6,101 nucleotides of DNA, taken from an uncultured Eubacteriales bacterium. Lineage in GTDB: Bacteria; Bacillota; Clostridia; Oscillospirales; Oscillospiraceae. The notes beneath the pieces are model-generated. The model worked only from the letters and a program-made list of their open reading frames with translations. It did no database searches and had not been told where the DNA came from. The position numbers and the translations under genes were made by a program. How positions within the stretch are numbered: the stretch's first letter is position 1; each line of letters begins with the position of its first letter. Location: contig USIZ01000087.1 of the NCBI GenBank assembly GCA_900554855.1, positions 1 through 6,101 on the forward strand. The letters run 5' to 3'. Below, in pieces: positions 1-6,101 of this stretch.

Positions 1-130
1 TCGAGGCGATCTGGAGACCCTCCAGCGCTACTTCGGCTATACGGTAAACTCCGCCAAGGGCAAGCCCACCAACAGCGAGTTCATCGCCATGATCGCCGAC
101 CGGCTCCAGCTTCAGCAGAAGCAGAAATAA
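1..130 (+). CDS. spo0A: Sporulation master regulator Spo0A, C-terminal end (partial)
   Basis: The frame entering from the left edge (first full codon at base 2) encodes 42 residues and stops with TAA at 128-130. The peptide contains FGYTVNSAKGKPTNSEFI followed by AMIADRLQLQQ. This matches the end of the Spo0A effector domain as I remember it from Bacillus subtilis (LFGYTV, KPTNSEFIAMVADKL). Spo0A is the phosphorelay response regulator that binds 0A boxes and commits the cell to sporulation. Only the last helices of the C-terminal DNA-binding domain are visible; the receiver domain and the recognition helix lie outside the window. The Ala-Asp pair in the IAD motif corresponds to the A257/D258 region of the B. 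subtilis protein, where mutations are known to impair function, and it is intact here. The tail (QLQQKQK) is Gln/Lys-rich and differs from the Bacillus tail. Identity rests on recalled family sequence and is strong despite the short fragment. Confidence 0.93.
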   Translation, partial: RGDLETLQRYFGYTVNSAKGKPTNSEFIAMIADRLQLQQKQK

Positions 131-146
131 CTCCGGCCTACACAAC

Positions 147-184
147 AGCCCCGGAACCGACGGTCCCGGGGCTTCTGATTTTCC
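147..184 (+). terminator. Rho-independent terminator after spo0A
   Basis: An 8-bp GC-rich stem (AGCCCCGG 147-154 with CCGGGGCT 166-173) carries an inner ACC/GGT extension across one mismatch and a GAC loop. It is followed by a T-rich run, TTCTGATTTT. It begins 16 bases after the spo0A stop codon and ends just before the next promoter, so spo0A and the next gene are probably separate transcripts. Confidence 0.8.
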
Positions 185-190
185 AAGTAG

Positions 191-219
191 TTGACAACGC
201 TTGTATTTACCCTTATACT
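191..219 (+). promoter_or_regulatory. Sigma-A-type promoter for the NifX-like gene
   Basis: A perfect -35 box, TTGACA (191-196), is separated by 17 bp from TATACT (214-219), one base off the consensus -10. Transcription should start near 226-228, giving a leader of about 30 bases before the ATG at 257. A strong AAAGGGAG ribosome binding site lies at 242-249. The near-consensus boxes suggest high basal transcription. I see no obvious operator around it. Confidence 0.88.
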
Positions 220-256
220 AAGCAGGTAATAGGTTTTATAGAAAGGGAGATCTACC

Positions 257-634
257 ATGAAACTGGCAGTCTGTTATGAAAACGGTCAGGTGTTTCAGCA
301 CTTCGGCCACACGGAGCAGTTCAAGGTCTACACCATCGAAAACGGCACCATCACGCACAGCGAGATCGTGAGCACCAACGGCCAGGGTCACGGCGCGCTG
401 GCCGGTGTGCTGAAGGAGCTGGGCGCGGACGCCCTGATCTGCGGCGGCATCGGCGGCGGTGCCCGGAACGCCCTGGCTCAGGCCGGGATCGACCTCTACC
501 CCGGCGTCACCGGAAATGCCGACCTCTGCGCCGCCGCCCTTGCAAACGGCACCCTGCGCTATGATCCCAATACCGAGTGCCACCACCATGACCACGAAGA
601 GGGTCACACCTGCGGCCACCACAGCTGCGGCTGA
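257..634 (+). CDS. NifB/NifX-family (dinitrogenase iron-molybdenum cofactor-type) protein with Cys/His-rich tail
   Basis: This 125-residue cytosolic protein starts at an ATG 7 bases after AAAGGGAG. The first ~105 residues look like the small alpha/beta NifX/NafY/MTH1175 fold. They show an MKLAV first strand, HFGH at 15-18, GHGALAGVL around 44-52 and the Gly-rich GGIGGGARNAL loop at 63-73. In nitrogen fixers this fold carries FeMo-cofactor precursors. Stand-alone copies are widespread in anaerobes that do not fix nitrogen, where their role is mostly unknown. The last 18 residues (108-125) are packed with Cys and His (three Cys, seven His), a likely metal-binding tail. The gene has its own promoter and terminators on both sides, so it looks monocistronic. 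No nif genes are visible here, so a nitrogenase role cannot be inferred. Handling of an iron-sulfur or other metal species is the best guess. The family call is confident; the function is not. Confidence 0.87.
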   Translation: MKLAVCYENGQVFQHFGHTEQFKVYTIENGTITHSEIVSTNGQGHGALAGVLKELGADALICGGIGGGARNALAQAGIDLYPGVTGNADLCAAALANGTLRYDPNTECHHHDHEEGHTCGHHSCG

Positions 635-659
635 TCCGGCCACATCTTTTCAAGCACAA

Positions 660-692
660 AGCGCCCCCGGAACCGTTGGTTCCGGGGGCGCT
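660..692. terminator. Bidirectional terminator between the NifX-like gene and leuA
   Basis: A perfect 15-bp stem (660-674 with 678-692, core GCGCCCCCGGAACC) closes on a 3-base GTT loop. It lies between two converging genes. Read on the minus strand it is followed by TTTGTGCTT, the better T-tract, which fits the end of the leuA transcript. On the plus strand the tail is only moderately T-rich. It is best read as one hairpin serving both genes. Confidence 0.85.
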
Positions 693-709
693 GCTTATGT
701 ATGGGATAT

Positions 710-2410
710 TTACTCCGCCTTAGCCGCTTCCTTTTTGCGCTGATAGCGGTTGATGGCGCAGAGGATGCCGCGCAGGGGGGCCAGGTTGATGTTGTGGCTG
801 ACGCCGATGCCGAAGATGTCCTCGCCGGTCTCGTCGTCCCGCAGCTGGATATAGGCCACGGCCACAGAGTCGGAGCCCTTGGTGATGGCGTGGGACTTGT
901 AGTCCACGAAGGTCAGCTTGTCCATCTTCTGGCCGTGGATGGCGTTGAAAAAGGCGTCGATGGGGCCGTTGCCCTCGCCGTTGACGGAGAACACGGTGTC
1001 CTTGTGCTGGATGGTGCCGAAGAAGGTGACCTGGCTGTGGCCGTCCACCGTCTCCTCGTGGAAGGCGTGCTTGATCAGCTTGTAGGGGCCGTCCACCTTC
1101 AGATACTCCCGCTCGAACAGCTCCATGATGTGGTCGGCCTTCAGCTCCTTGCCGACACGGTCGCTCTCCTCCTGCACCACCGCGCCGAACTCGCCGTGCA
1201 TGGCCTTGGGCATATCGAAGCCGAACTTGTGGTTCATGATGAAGGCCGCGCCGCCCTTGCCGGACTGGGAGTTGATGCGCACCGGCTCATACTCCCGGCC
1301 CAGATCGGCGGGGTTGATGGGCAGGTAGGGCACCATCCACTTGTCGGTGCCGGTCTCCTCCATATAGTTGAAGCCCTTGTTGATGGCGTCCTGGTGGCTG
1401 CCGGAGAAGGCGGTGAACACCAGATCGCCCGCGTAGGGCTGGCGCTCGGGCACCCGCATCTTGGTGCAGCGCTCGTACATCTCGCGGATGCGGTCCATAT
1501 GGCTGAAGTCCAGCTCCGGGTCGATGCCCTGTACATACATATTCATTGCCACGGTGATGAGGTCCACATTGCCGGTGCGCTCGCCATTGCCGAACAGGCA
1601 GGCCTCCACGCGCTCCGCGCCGGCCAGCAGACCGGCCTCGGTGGTGGCCACGCCGCAGCCCCGGTCATTGTGGGGGTGCAGGGAGATGATGGCCCGCTCA
1701 CGGCCGGGCAGCTTGCGGATGAAATACTCCAGCTCGTCGGCGAACTGGTTGGGCATGCAGTTCTCCACCGTGGTGGGCAGGTTCAGAATGACCTTGTGCT
1801 GCTCGTCGGCATGGAGATGGTCCAGCACCGCCTCGCAGATCTCCACGGCGGCGTCCATCTCGGTGCCCATGAAGGACTCGGGAGAGTACTCAAAGCGCAG
1901 ATCCATGCCCTCGGCAATGACGGGCTGGGCCATCTGATAGATGAGGTCGGCGGCGTCGATGGCGATCTGCTTCACGCCCGCCACGTCGGTGCGGAACACG
2001 ACCTCCCGCTGAAGGGTGGAGGTGGAGTTATAGAAGTGGAAAATGACGTGCTTGGCGCCCCTGATGGCCTCAAAGGTCTTTTTAATGAGGTGTTCCCGGG
2101 CCTGCACCAGCACCTGAATGGTCACGTCATCCGGGATGTGGCCGCCCTCGATGAGCTCGCGGCAGATCTCATAGTCGGTGTCGGAGGCGGAGGGAAAGCC
2201 GATCTCGACCTCCTTGACGCCGATCTCGTCCACCAGCATATGGAACATCTCCAGCTTTTCCTCCATGTTCATGGGATCAATGAGGGCCTGGTTGCCGTCT
2301 CTCAGATCCACGGAGCACCACTGGGGGGCGTGGGTGATGAGGTTGTCCGGCCAGGTGCGGTGCTCAATGGGCTGGGGCTTGAAGGGAATATACTTTTCGT
2401 AGCCTTTCAT
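710..2410 (-). CDS. leuA: 2-isopropylmalate synthase (type 2 LeuA)
   Basis: The 566-residue enzyme condenses acetyl-CoA with 2-oxoisovalerate to 2-isopropylmalate, the first committed step of leucine biosynthesis. The N-terminal stretch with RTWPDN (18-23), APQWCSVDLRDGNQAL (28-43) and DPMN is typical of the longer LeuA class found in actinobacteria, fungi and some Firmicutes. The TIM-barrel catalytic domain spans about 30-320. Expected metal and catalytic residues are present: Arg37-Asp38 in DLRDGN, the HxH of HPHND (245-249), and GNGERTGN (274-281). A linker with NYMEETGTDKW (348-358) and NSQSGKGG follows. The C-terminal allosteric leucine-binding domain runs from about 450 to 555 and includes GEGNGPIDAFFNAI (478-491). 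The length is normal and nothing is truncated. The start ATG is set by AAAGGAG a few bases upstream on the minus strand. The gene stands alone, without leuB/C/D or ilv genes, downstream of a T-box leader. Confidence 0.97.
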   Translation of the reverse strand: MKGYEKYIPFKPQPIEHRTWPDNLITHAPQWCSVDLRDGNQALIDPMNMEEKLEMFHMLVDEIGVKEVEIGFPSASDTDYEICRELIEGGHIPDDVTIQVLVQAREHLIKKTFEAIRGAKHVIFHFYNSTSTLQREVVFRTDVAGVKQIAIDAADLIYQMAQPVIAEGMDLRFEYSPESFMGTEMDAAVEICEAVLDHLHADEQHKVILNLPTTVENCMPNQFADELEYFIRKLPGRERAIISLHPHNDRGCGVATTEAGLLAGAERVEACLFGNGERTGNVDLITVAMNMYVQGIDPELDFSHMDRIREMYERCTKMRVPERQPYAGDLVFTAFSGSHQDAINKGFNYMEETGTDKWMVPYLPINPADLGREYEPVRINSQSGKGGAAFIMNHKFGFDMPKAMHGEFGAVVQEESDRVGKELKADHIMELFEREYLKVDGPYKLIKHAFHEETVDGHSQVTFFGTIQHKDTVFSVNGEGNGPIDAFFNAIHGQKMDKLTFVDYKSHAITKGSDSVAVAYIQLRDDETGEDIFGIGVSHNINLAPLRGILCAINRYQRKKEAAKAE

Positions 2411-2460
2411 GGTTTTGATCTCCTTTTCTGTGTGCCATGGATTCGTTGACCAGAGGGCAA

Positions 2461-2499
2461 TAAAAAAAGCCTCTGACCACTACAACGTGCGTCAGGGGC
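2461..2499 (-). terminator. Regulated terminator of the leuA T-box
   Basis: On the minus strand GCCCCTGAC pairs with GTCAGAGGC (one C-A mismatch), with an extra CAC/GTG pairing inside the loop, and is followed by seven T. Its 5' arm contains the same CCCTG that pairs with CAGGG in the antiterminator, so the two structures exclude each other. About 50 bases separate it from the leuA start codon, leaving room for the ribosome binding site. Confidence 0.88.
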
Positions 2500-2740
2500 G
2501 CAAAAATTACGCGATACCACCCTGTTTCAGCCGACAGTTGCCCGCCGACCCTCAGCAGCCTCTAACAAGGCCAGGACAGATAACGGCGTCAGCCGGACAG
2601 CCTTAATAGGGCGCAGCGGCACCGTTCAGGCGGTCAACTCCGGGAACAGATATACGCTCTGGATCTCATACTGCCTCGCAGCAAACGGCAGCTCTCTGAA
2701 CTGAAAAAAGCAGAGCCTTTTCTCCCTTCATCGTCTTTAG
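2461..2740 (-). promoter_or_regulatory. T-box riboswitch leader of leuA (tRNA-Leu responsive)
   Basis: Read on the minus strand, the leader starts with GACGATGAAGGGAG (about 2722-2735), like the 5' side of T-box Stem I, followed by CAGAGAG (about 2692-2698), the conserved AG-rich motif. The T-box sequence AGGGTGGTATCGCG lies at about 2509-2522. The antiterminator can be drawn: CAGGG pairs with CCCTG and GCG with CGC, leaving the seven-base bulge TGGTATC. TGGT in the bulge can pair with an ACCA 3' end, fitting tRNA-Leu with discriminator A. The best specifier candidate by position is CTG (2647-2649 complement), a leucine codon about five bases before GGAG; this assignment is inferred. Uncharged tRNA-Leu should stabilise the antiterminator and turn leuA on. 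The 5' and 3' limits are approximate. Confidence 0.92.
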
Positions 2741-2765
2741 GGGAAGCAATTTACTTACAGAACAT

Positions 2766-2794
2766 ATTCTACGCACACAAAATCCCTTTGTCAA
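2766..2794 (-). promoter_or_regulatory. Sigma-A-type promoter for the leuA T-box transcript
   Basis: On the minus strand, a perfect TTGACA (2789-2794) is spaced 17 bp from TAGAAT (2766-2771). Transcription should start near 2758-2760, a short way before Stem I of the T-box, giving a leader of about 350 bases before leuA. It is divergent from the efp promoter, with about 40 bp between the two -35 boxes. Confidence 0.87.
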
Positions 2795-2836
2795 GCAATT
2801 TTTCCCTTGCAAAATGACAGAAATTCCACCCGCCCC

Positions 2837-2865
2837 TTGTCAAATCAGAGAAACTGGTATAAAAT
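2837..2865 (+). promoter_or_regulatory. Likely sigma-A-type promoter for efp
   Basis: TTGTCA (2837-2842) is separated by 17 bp from TAAAAT (2860-2865). A second reading is TATAAA at 2858-2863 with TGG just before it, an extended -10 arrangement with 15-bp spacing. Both put the start of transcription near 2870-2873, about 80 bases before the efp ATG. The leader has no riboswitch motif that I recognise. Confidence 0.7.
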
Positions 2866-2938
2866 AGAGTGAAACTTAGGGCGGTTTTCTCTGCCCATTT
2901 TGCCGGTTACGCCGGTGAACGATCTAAATCTAATTCAT

Positions 2939-2944
2939 GGAGGA
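2939..2944 (+). promoter_or_regulatory. Ribosome binding site that fixes the efp start
   Basis: GGAGGA ends 8 bases before the ATG at 2953. The frame is also open upstream to a GTG at 2869, but that codon sits at or before the predicted transcription start and has no ribosome binding site. This motif therefore decides for the ATG at 2953. Confidence 0.88.
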
Positions 2945-2952
2945 ATTTCATT

Positions 2953-3513
2953 ATGATTACTGCCGGTGATTTCCGTAACGGCAAGACCTTCGAGTACGAA
3001 GGCAAACTGATGATGGTTGTCGAGTTCCAGCACGTCAAGCCCGGTAAGGGCGCCGCCTTCGTGCGCACCAAGATGAAGAACATCGTGACCGGTGCCGTGA
3101 CCGAGACCTCTTTCAACCCCACTGCCAAGTTCGAGGAGGCCTTCATCGACCGCATCGAGACCACCTACAGCTACAACGACGGCGACCTGTACTACTTCAT
3201 GGACAACGAGACCTTCGAGATGACTCCCGTTGCCAAGGGTGATCTGCCCGACAACTTCAAGTTCGTCAAGGAGAACGACCCCTGCAAGCTGCTCAGCTAC
3301 AAGGGCAAGGTGTTCTCCGTCGAGATCCCCAACTTCGTCGAGCTGGAGGTCACCGAGACCGAGCCCGGCGTCCGCGGCGACACCGCCACCAACGTCACCA
3401 AGCCCGCCACGCTGGAGACCGGCGCCGAGGTCAAGGTGCCCATCTTCATCAACGAGGGCGAGCGCATCCAGATCGACACCCGTACCGGCGAGTACATGGG
3501 CCGCGTGAAGTAA
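2953..3513 (+). CDS. efp: Translation elongation factor P
   Basis: EF-P of 186 residues, the normal length, binds between the P and E sites of stalled ribosomes and promotes peptide bonds at polyproline stretches. The N-terminal KOW-like domain (about 1-63) begins MITAGDFRNG and carries the loop HVKPGKGAAFVRTK. Lys32 in PGKG is at the position modified in B. subtilis EF-P (5-aminopentanol) and is the expected modification site here. The two OB domains follow. They include SYNDGDLYYFMDNETFE in the middle and, in the last domain, GVRGDTATNVTKPATLETGA and the conserved ending IDTRTGEYMGRVK. The start is chosen at 2953 because of the GGAGGA upstream and because the protein then begins at the standard residue. 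No modifying enzyme gene is visible nearby, so the type of Lys32 modification cannot be told. The next gene follows 71 bases downstream without a clear strong terminator. Confidence 0.98.
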   Translation: MITAGDFRNGKTFEYEGKLMMVVEFQHVKPGKGAAFVRTKMKNIVTGAVTETSFNPTAKFEEAFIDRIETTYSYNDGDLYYFMDNETFEMTPVAKGDLPDNFKFVKENDPCKLLSYKGKVFSVEIPNFVELEVTETEPGVRGDTATNVTKPATLETGAEVKVPIFINEGERIQIDTRTGEYMGRVK

Positions 3514-3537
3514 TTCCCGCCCATCCGCCTTTTCACC

Positions 3538-3554
3538 GTATCCCCTTTGGATAC
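3538..3554 (+). other. Small hairpin in the efp to downstream-gene spacer
   Basis: GTATCC (3538-3543) and GGATAC (3549-3554) form a perfect 6-bp stem with a 5-base loop. The tail ACTCTGTTTT has only a short T run. It could be a weak, leaky terminator or an RNA stability element that lowers expression of the next gene relative to efp. The stem is modest in GC and could also be chance. Confidence 0.4.
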
Positions 3555-3584
3555 ACTCTGTTTTCCCGAAAGGAGGACAACAAC

Positions 3585-4043
3585 ATGACCCTTTCCGAAA
3601 AAGTTGCTTACCTCAAGGGCGTGGCTGAGGGCCTGAAATTCGACCCCGACAAGACCACCGAGGGCAAGCTGATCTCCATTATGATGGACATTCTGGAGCA
3701 TCTGTCCCTGAACACCGAGGAGGACGACGACTCCATTCAGGCACTGGCCGACCAGCTGGACGACGTGTCCGACAGCCTGGCCATGCTGGAGGACTACGTC
3801 TACAGCGAAGAGTTCCCCGATATCGAGGACGAGTACGACGACGAGGAAGACGACGCCGAGGAGGCCCTGCAGGCCCTCGAGGAGGACGGCTTCTTTGAGC
3901 TGGAATGTCCCAACTGCGACGACACGCTGGTCGTGGACAAGAGCGTGCTGGATTCCGGCCGTGTTGTCTGCCCCGGCTGCGGCCAGGAGTTCGAGATCGA
4001 GCTGGGCTACGAGGATGCCGAGGACGACTCCGACGAGGAGTAA
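3585..4043 (+). CDS. Acidic zinc-ribbon protein, CD1247-like family
   Basis: This 152-residue protein of unknown function starts at an ATG 8 bases after a strong AAAGGAGG (3569-3576). The N-terminus (about 1-45, SEKVAYLKGVAEGLKFD, then a helix up to MDILEHLS) resembles what I recall of the CD1247 N-terminal domain found in Clostridia. Next comes a probably helical or coiled segment and a very acidic stretch at 76-100. Asp plus Glu make up 52 of 152 residues. The C-terminal part has two CxxC knuckles (Cys108/Cys111 in CPNC and Cys129/Cys132 in CPGC), 17 residues apart, a clear zinc-ribbon arrangement. The last ten residues are again acidic. No signal peptide or membrane segment is visible. It lies just after efp on the same strand and probably shares its transcript. 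A role in transcription or translation is suggested only by this context and the zinc ribbon. The family name is from memory and the function is unknown. Confidence 0.85.
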   Translation: MTLSEKVAYLKGVAEGLKFDPDKTTEGKLISIMMDILEHLSLNTEEDDDSIQALADQLDDVSDSLAMLEDYVYSEEFPDIEDEYDDEEDDAEEALQALEEDGFFELECPNCDDTLVVDKSVLDSGRVVCPGCGQEFEIELGYEDAEDDSDEE

Positions 4044-4061
4044 TGACCGATTAAGCCGAAT

Positions 4062-4099
4062 CGGAGAGATCCTGTGTGGATCTCTCCGGTTTTCTTTTT
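4062..4099 (+). terminator. Strong terminator ending the efp transcription unit
   Basis: A perfect 11-bp stem (CGGAGAGATCC 4062-4072 with GGATCTCTCCG 4078-4088) with a 5-base TGTGT loop is followed by TTTTCTTTTT (4090-4099). It starts 18 bases after the stop codon of the acidic zinc-ribbon gene. This is a textbook intrinsic terminator. Confidence 0.93.
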
Positions 4100-4116
4100 G
4101 CGGCGGGCATTGTAGA

Positions 4117-4218
4117 ATGAACTGGCTGAACGAATCGGCATCACAGAAACCGCCTCCAGAAATGCAAGGAAATATCGTCACCGTAGACTACCGTGCTTCT
4201 CGAAAGGTGGTGCGTTAA
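4117..4218 (+). other. Possible small ORF or coding remnant, 33 codons
   Basis: An ATG at 4117 opens a 33-residue frame (MNWLNESASQKPPPEMQG, then a tail ending VDYRASRKVVR) that stops at 4216-4218, one base before the next ATG. No good ribosome binding site lies before it. Its near-overlap with the following frame and its ordinary-looking C-terminus hint that it may be the end of a lost upstream gene, but chance is equally possible. I do not recognise it. Confidence 0.22.
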
Positions 4219-4219
4219 T

Positions 4220-4386
4220 ATGGGTGGACGTGGAACTTTTGCAGTCGGGAATAATGTTCCTTACAGCTATGAAACAGTTGGACCGATTGATGGAGTTAAA
4301 ATTCTTCAACCAATAGATAAGAAAAAATCTTTGATGGACTAACTATTTATGAGGCAGAACCAGAAATCGAGGTTTTATTCGGATAA
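4220..4386 (+). pseudogene. Broken small prophage-type ORF (MGGRGTFA start)
   Basis: An ATG at 4220, preceded by AAAGGTGG (4203-4210), opens a 40-residue frame (MGGRGTFAVGNNVPYSYETV, then GPIDGVKILQPIDKKKSLMD) that stops at 4340-4342. At the A run 4322-4327 the neighbouring frame stays open for 19 more codons (IFDGLTIYEAEPEIEVLFG) to a stop at 4384-4386. One extra A in the run would join them into a 55-residue protein. The N-terminus resembles, from memory, small hypothetical proteins in clostridial prophages and mobile elements that start MGGRG(T/S)FA and have YETVG; those I recall are longer, so this copy may also be cut short. Its AT-rich make-up (about 37% GC) sets it apart from every neighbour and suggests acquired DNA. 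It could be a decaying remnant, a sequencing error in the homopolymer, or a genuine very small gene. Function is unknown. Confidence 0.45.
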
Positions 4387-4434
4387 CATAGGTAAACACG
4401 AAAGGCACCGCCCCGGAGTCCGCCCGGAAAGCAA

Positions 4435-4471
4435 ACGCCCCTCGGACAGGAAAAAACTGTCCGAGGGGCGT
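4435..4471 (-). terminator. Terminator after lepA, possibly bidirectional
   Basis: A perfect 15-bp stem (ACGCCCCTCGGACAG 4435-4449 with its complement 4457-4471) closes on a 7-base A-rich loop. It sits 13 bases beyond the lepA stop on the minus strand, where it is followed by a short T-rich stretch (TTGCTTTCC). On the plus strand the tail GTTTATG is similar, so it may also stop any readthrough from the left. Confidence 0.85.
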
Positions 4472-4484
4472 GTTTATGTTGTGA

Positions 4485-6101
<1,617 letters not shown>

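Noticed and set aside
236..643. Minus-strand open frame opposite the NifX-like gene
   Set aside because: It is an antisense shadow of a well-supported gene, with no ribosome binding site and an Ala/Val/Gly-rich translation.
701..2449. Long open frame of 582 codons on the plus strand opposite leuA
   Set aside because: It is antisense to an intact, clearly recognised leuA, runs across the leuA ribosome binding site, and its translation is a low-complexity Val/Leu/Gly/His mix typical of the mirror frame of a GC-rich gene.
2879..2896. GGGC...GCCC hairpin in the efp leader as a possible attenuator or riboswitch
   Set aside because: The stem is only four pairs with a ten-base loop and no known riboswitch core is present.
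2869..2952. N-terminal extension of EF-P from an in-frame GTG
   Set aside because: The GTG has no ribosome binding site and lies at the predicted transcription start, while the ATG at 2953 has GGAGGA at ideal distance and gives the standard EF-P N-terminus.
4057..4135. Eight-base direct repeat CGAATCGG at about 4057 and 4128 as a possible insertion target duplication
   Set aside because: It lies only on the left side, overlaps the terminator stem and does not bracket the AT-rich island; chance is sufficient.
3297..4181. Minus-strand frame of 294 codons across efp, the acidic gene and the spacer
   Set aside because: It crosses two genes and a strong terminator in antisense and shows no family motif; it is a by-product of GC-rich codon use.
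4116..4313. Alternative frame in the AT-rich region reading ELAERIGITETASRNARKY
   Set aside because: The start looks helix-like, but there is no start codon at its beginning, it follows directly on a stop, and it degenerates downstream without any family match.

Overview
The window looks like a chromosomal segment of a spore-forming, GC-rich, low-oxygen Firmicute. It ends the gene for the sporulation master regulator Spo0A and uses sigma-A-type promoters (TTGACA-N17-TATACT), strong AAAGGAG-type ribosome binding sites and a T-box leader. Its EF-P has the PGKG loop seen in Bacillota. Coding GC is high (about 60% by eye), which together with the family types (type-2 LeuA, NifX-like protein with a Cys/His tail, CD1247-like acidic protein) suggests a gut Oscillospiraceae-type clostridium. 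That taxonomic placement is inference.

Layout from left to right: the last 42 codons of spo0A (+) and its terminator; a single-gene unit for a NifB/NifX-fold metallocluster-type protein (+) with its own promoter; a shared hairpin terminator; leuA (-), a full-length type-2 2-isopropylmalate synthase, preceded on its own strand by a complete T-box leucine-sensing leader and promoter; a divergent promoter for efp (+), elongation factor P; a small acidic zinc-ribbon protein (+) just after efp and probably in the same transcript; a strong terminator; a short AT-rich island (about 37% GC at 4211-4390) holding a broken prophage-like small ORF; and, from the opposite side, lepA (-), elongation factor 4, whose N-terminal G1/switch I part lies beyond the right edge.

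How the parts work: leuA makes the first committed intermediate of leucine biosynthesis, and its leader should read uncharged tRNA-Leu, so the enzyme is made when leucine is short. EF-P and LepA both act on the ribosome (polyproline stalling, and ribosome function or biogenesis), but they are on opposite strands in separate units. The rest is ordinary housekeeping sequence. I did not find a convincing new system. The items most worth a second look are the T-box details, the AT-rich remnant between the acidic protein and lepA, and the Cys/His-tailed NifX-like protein beside spo0A.
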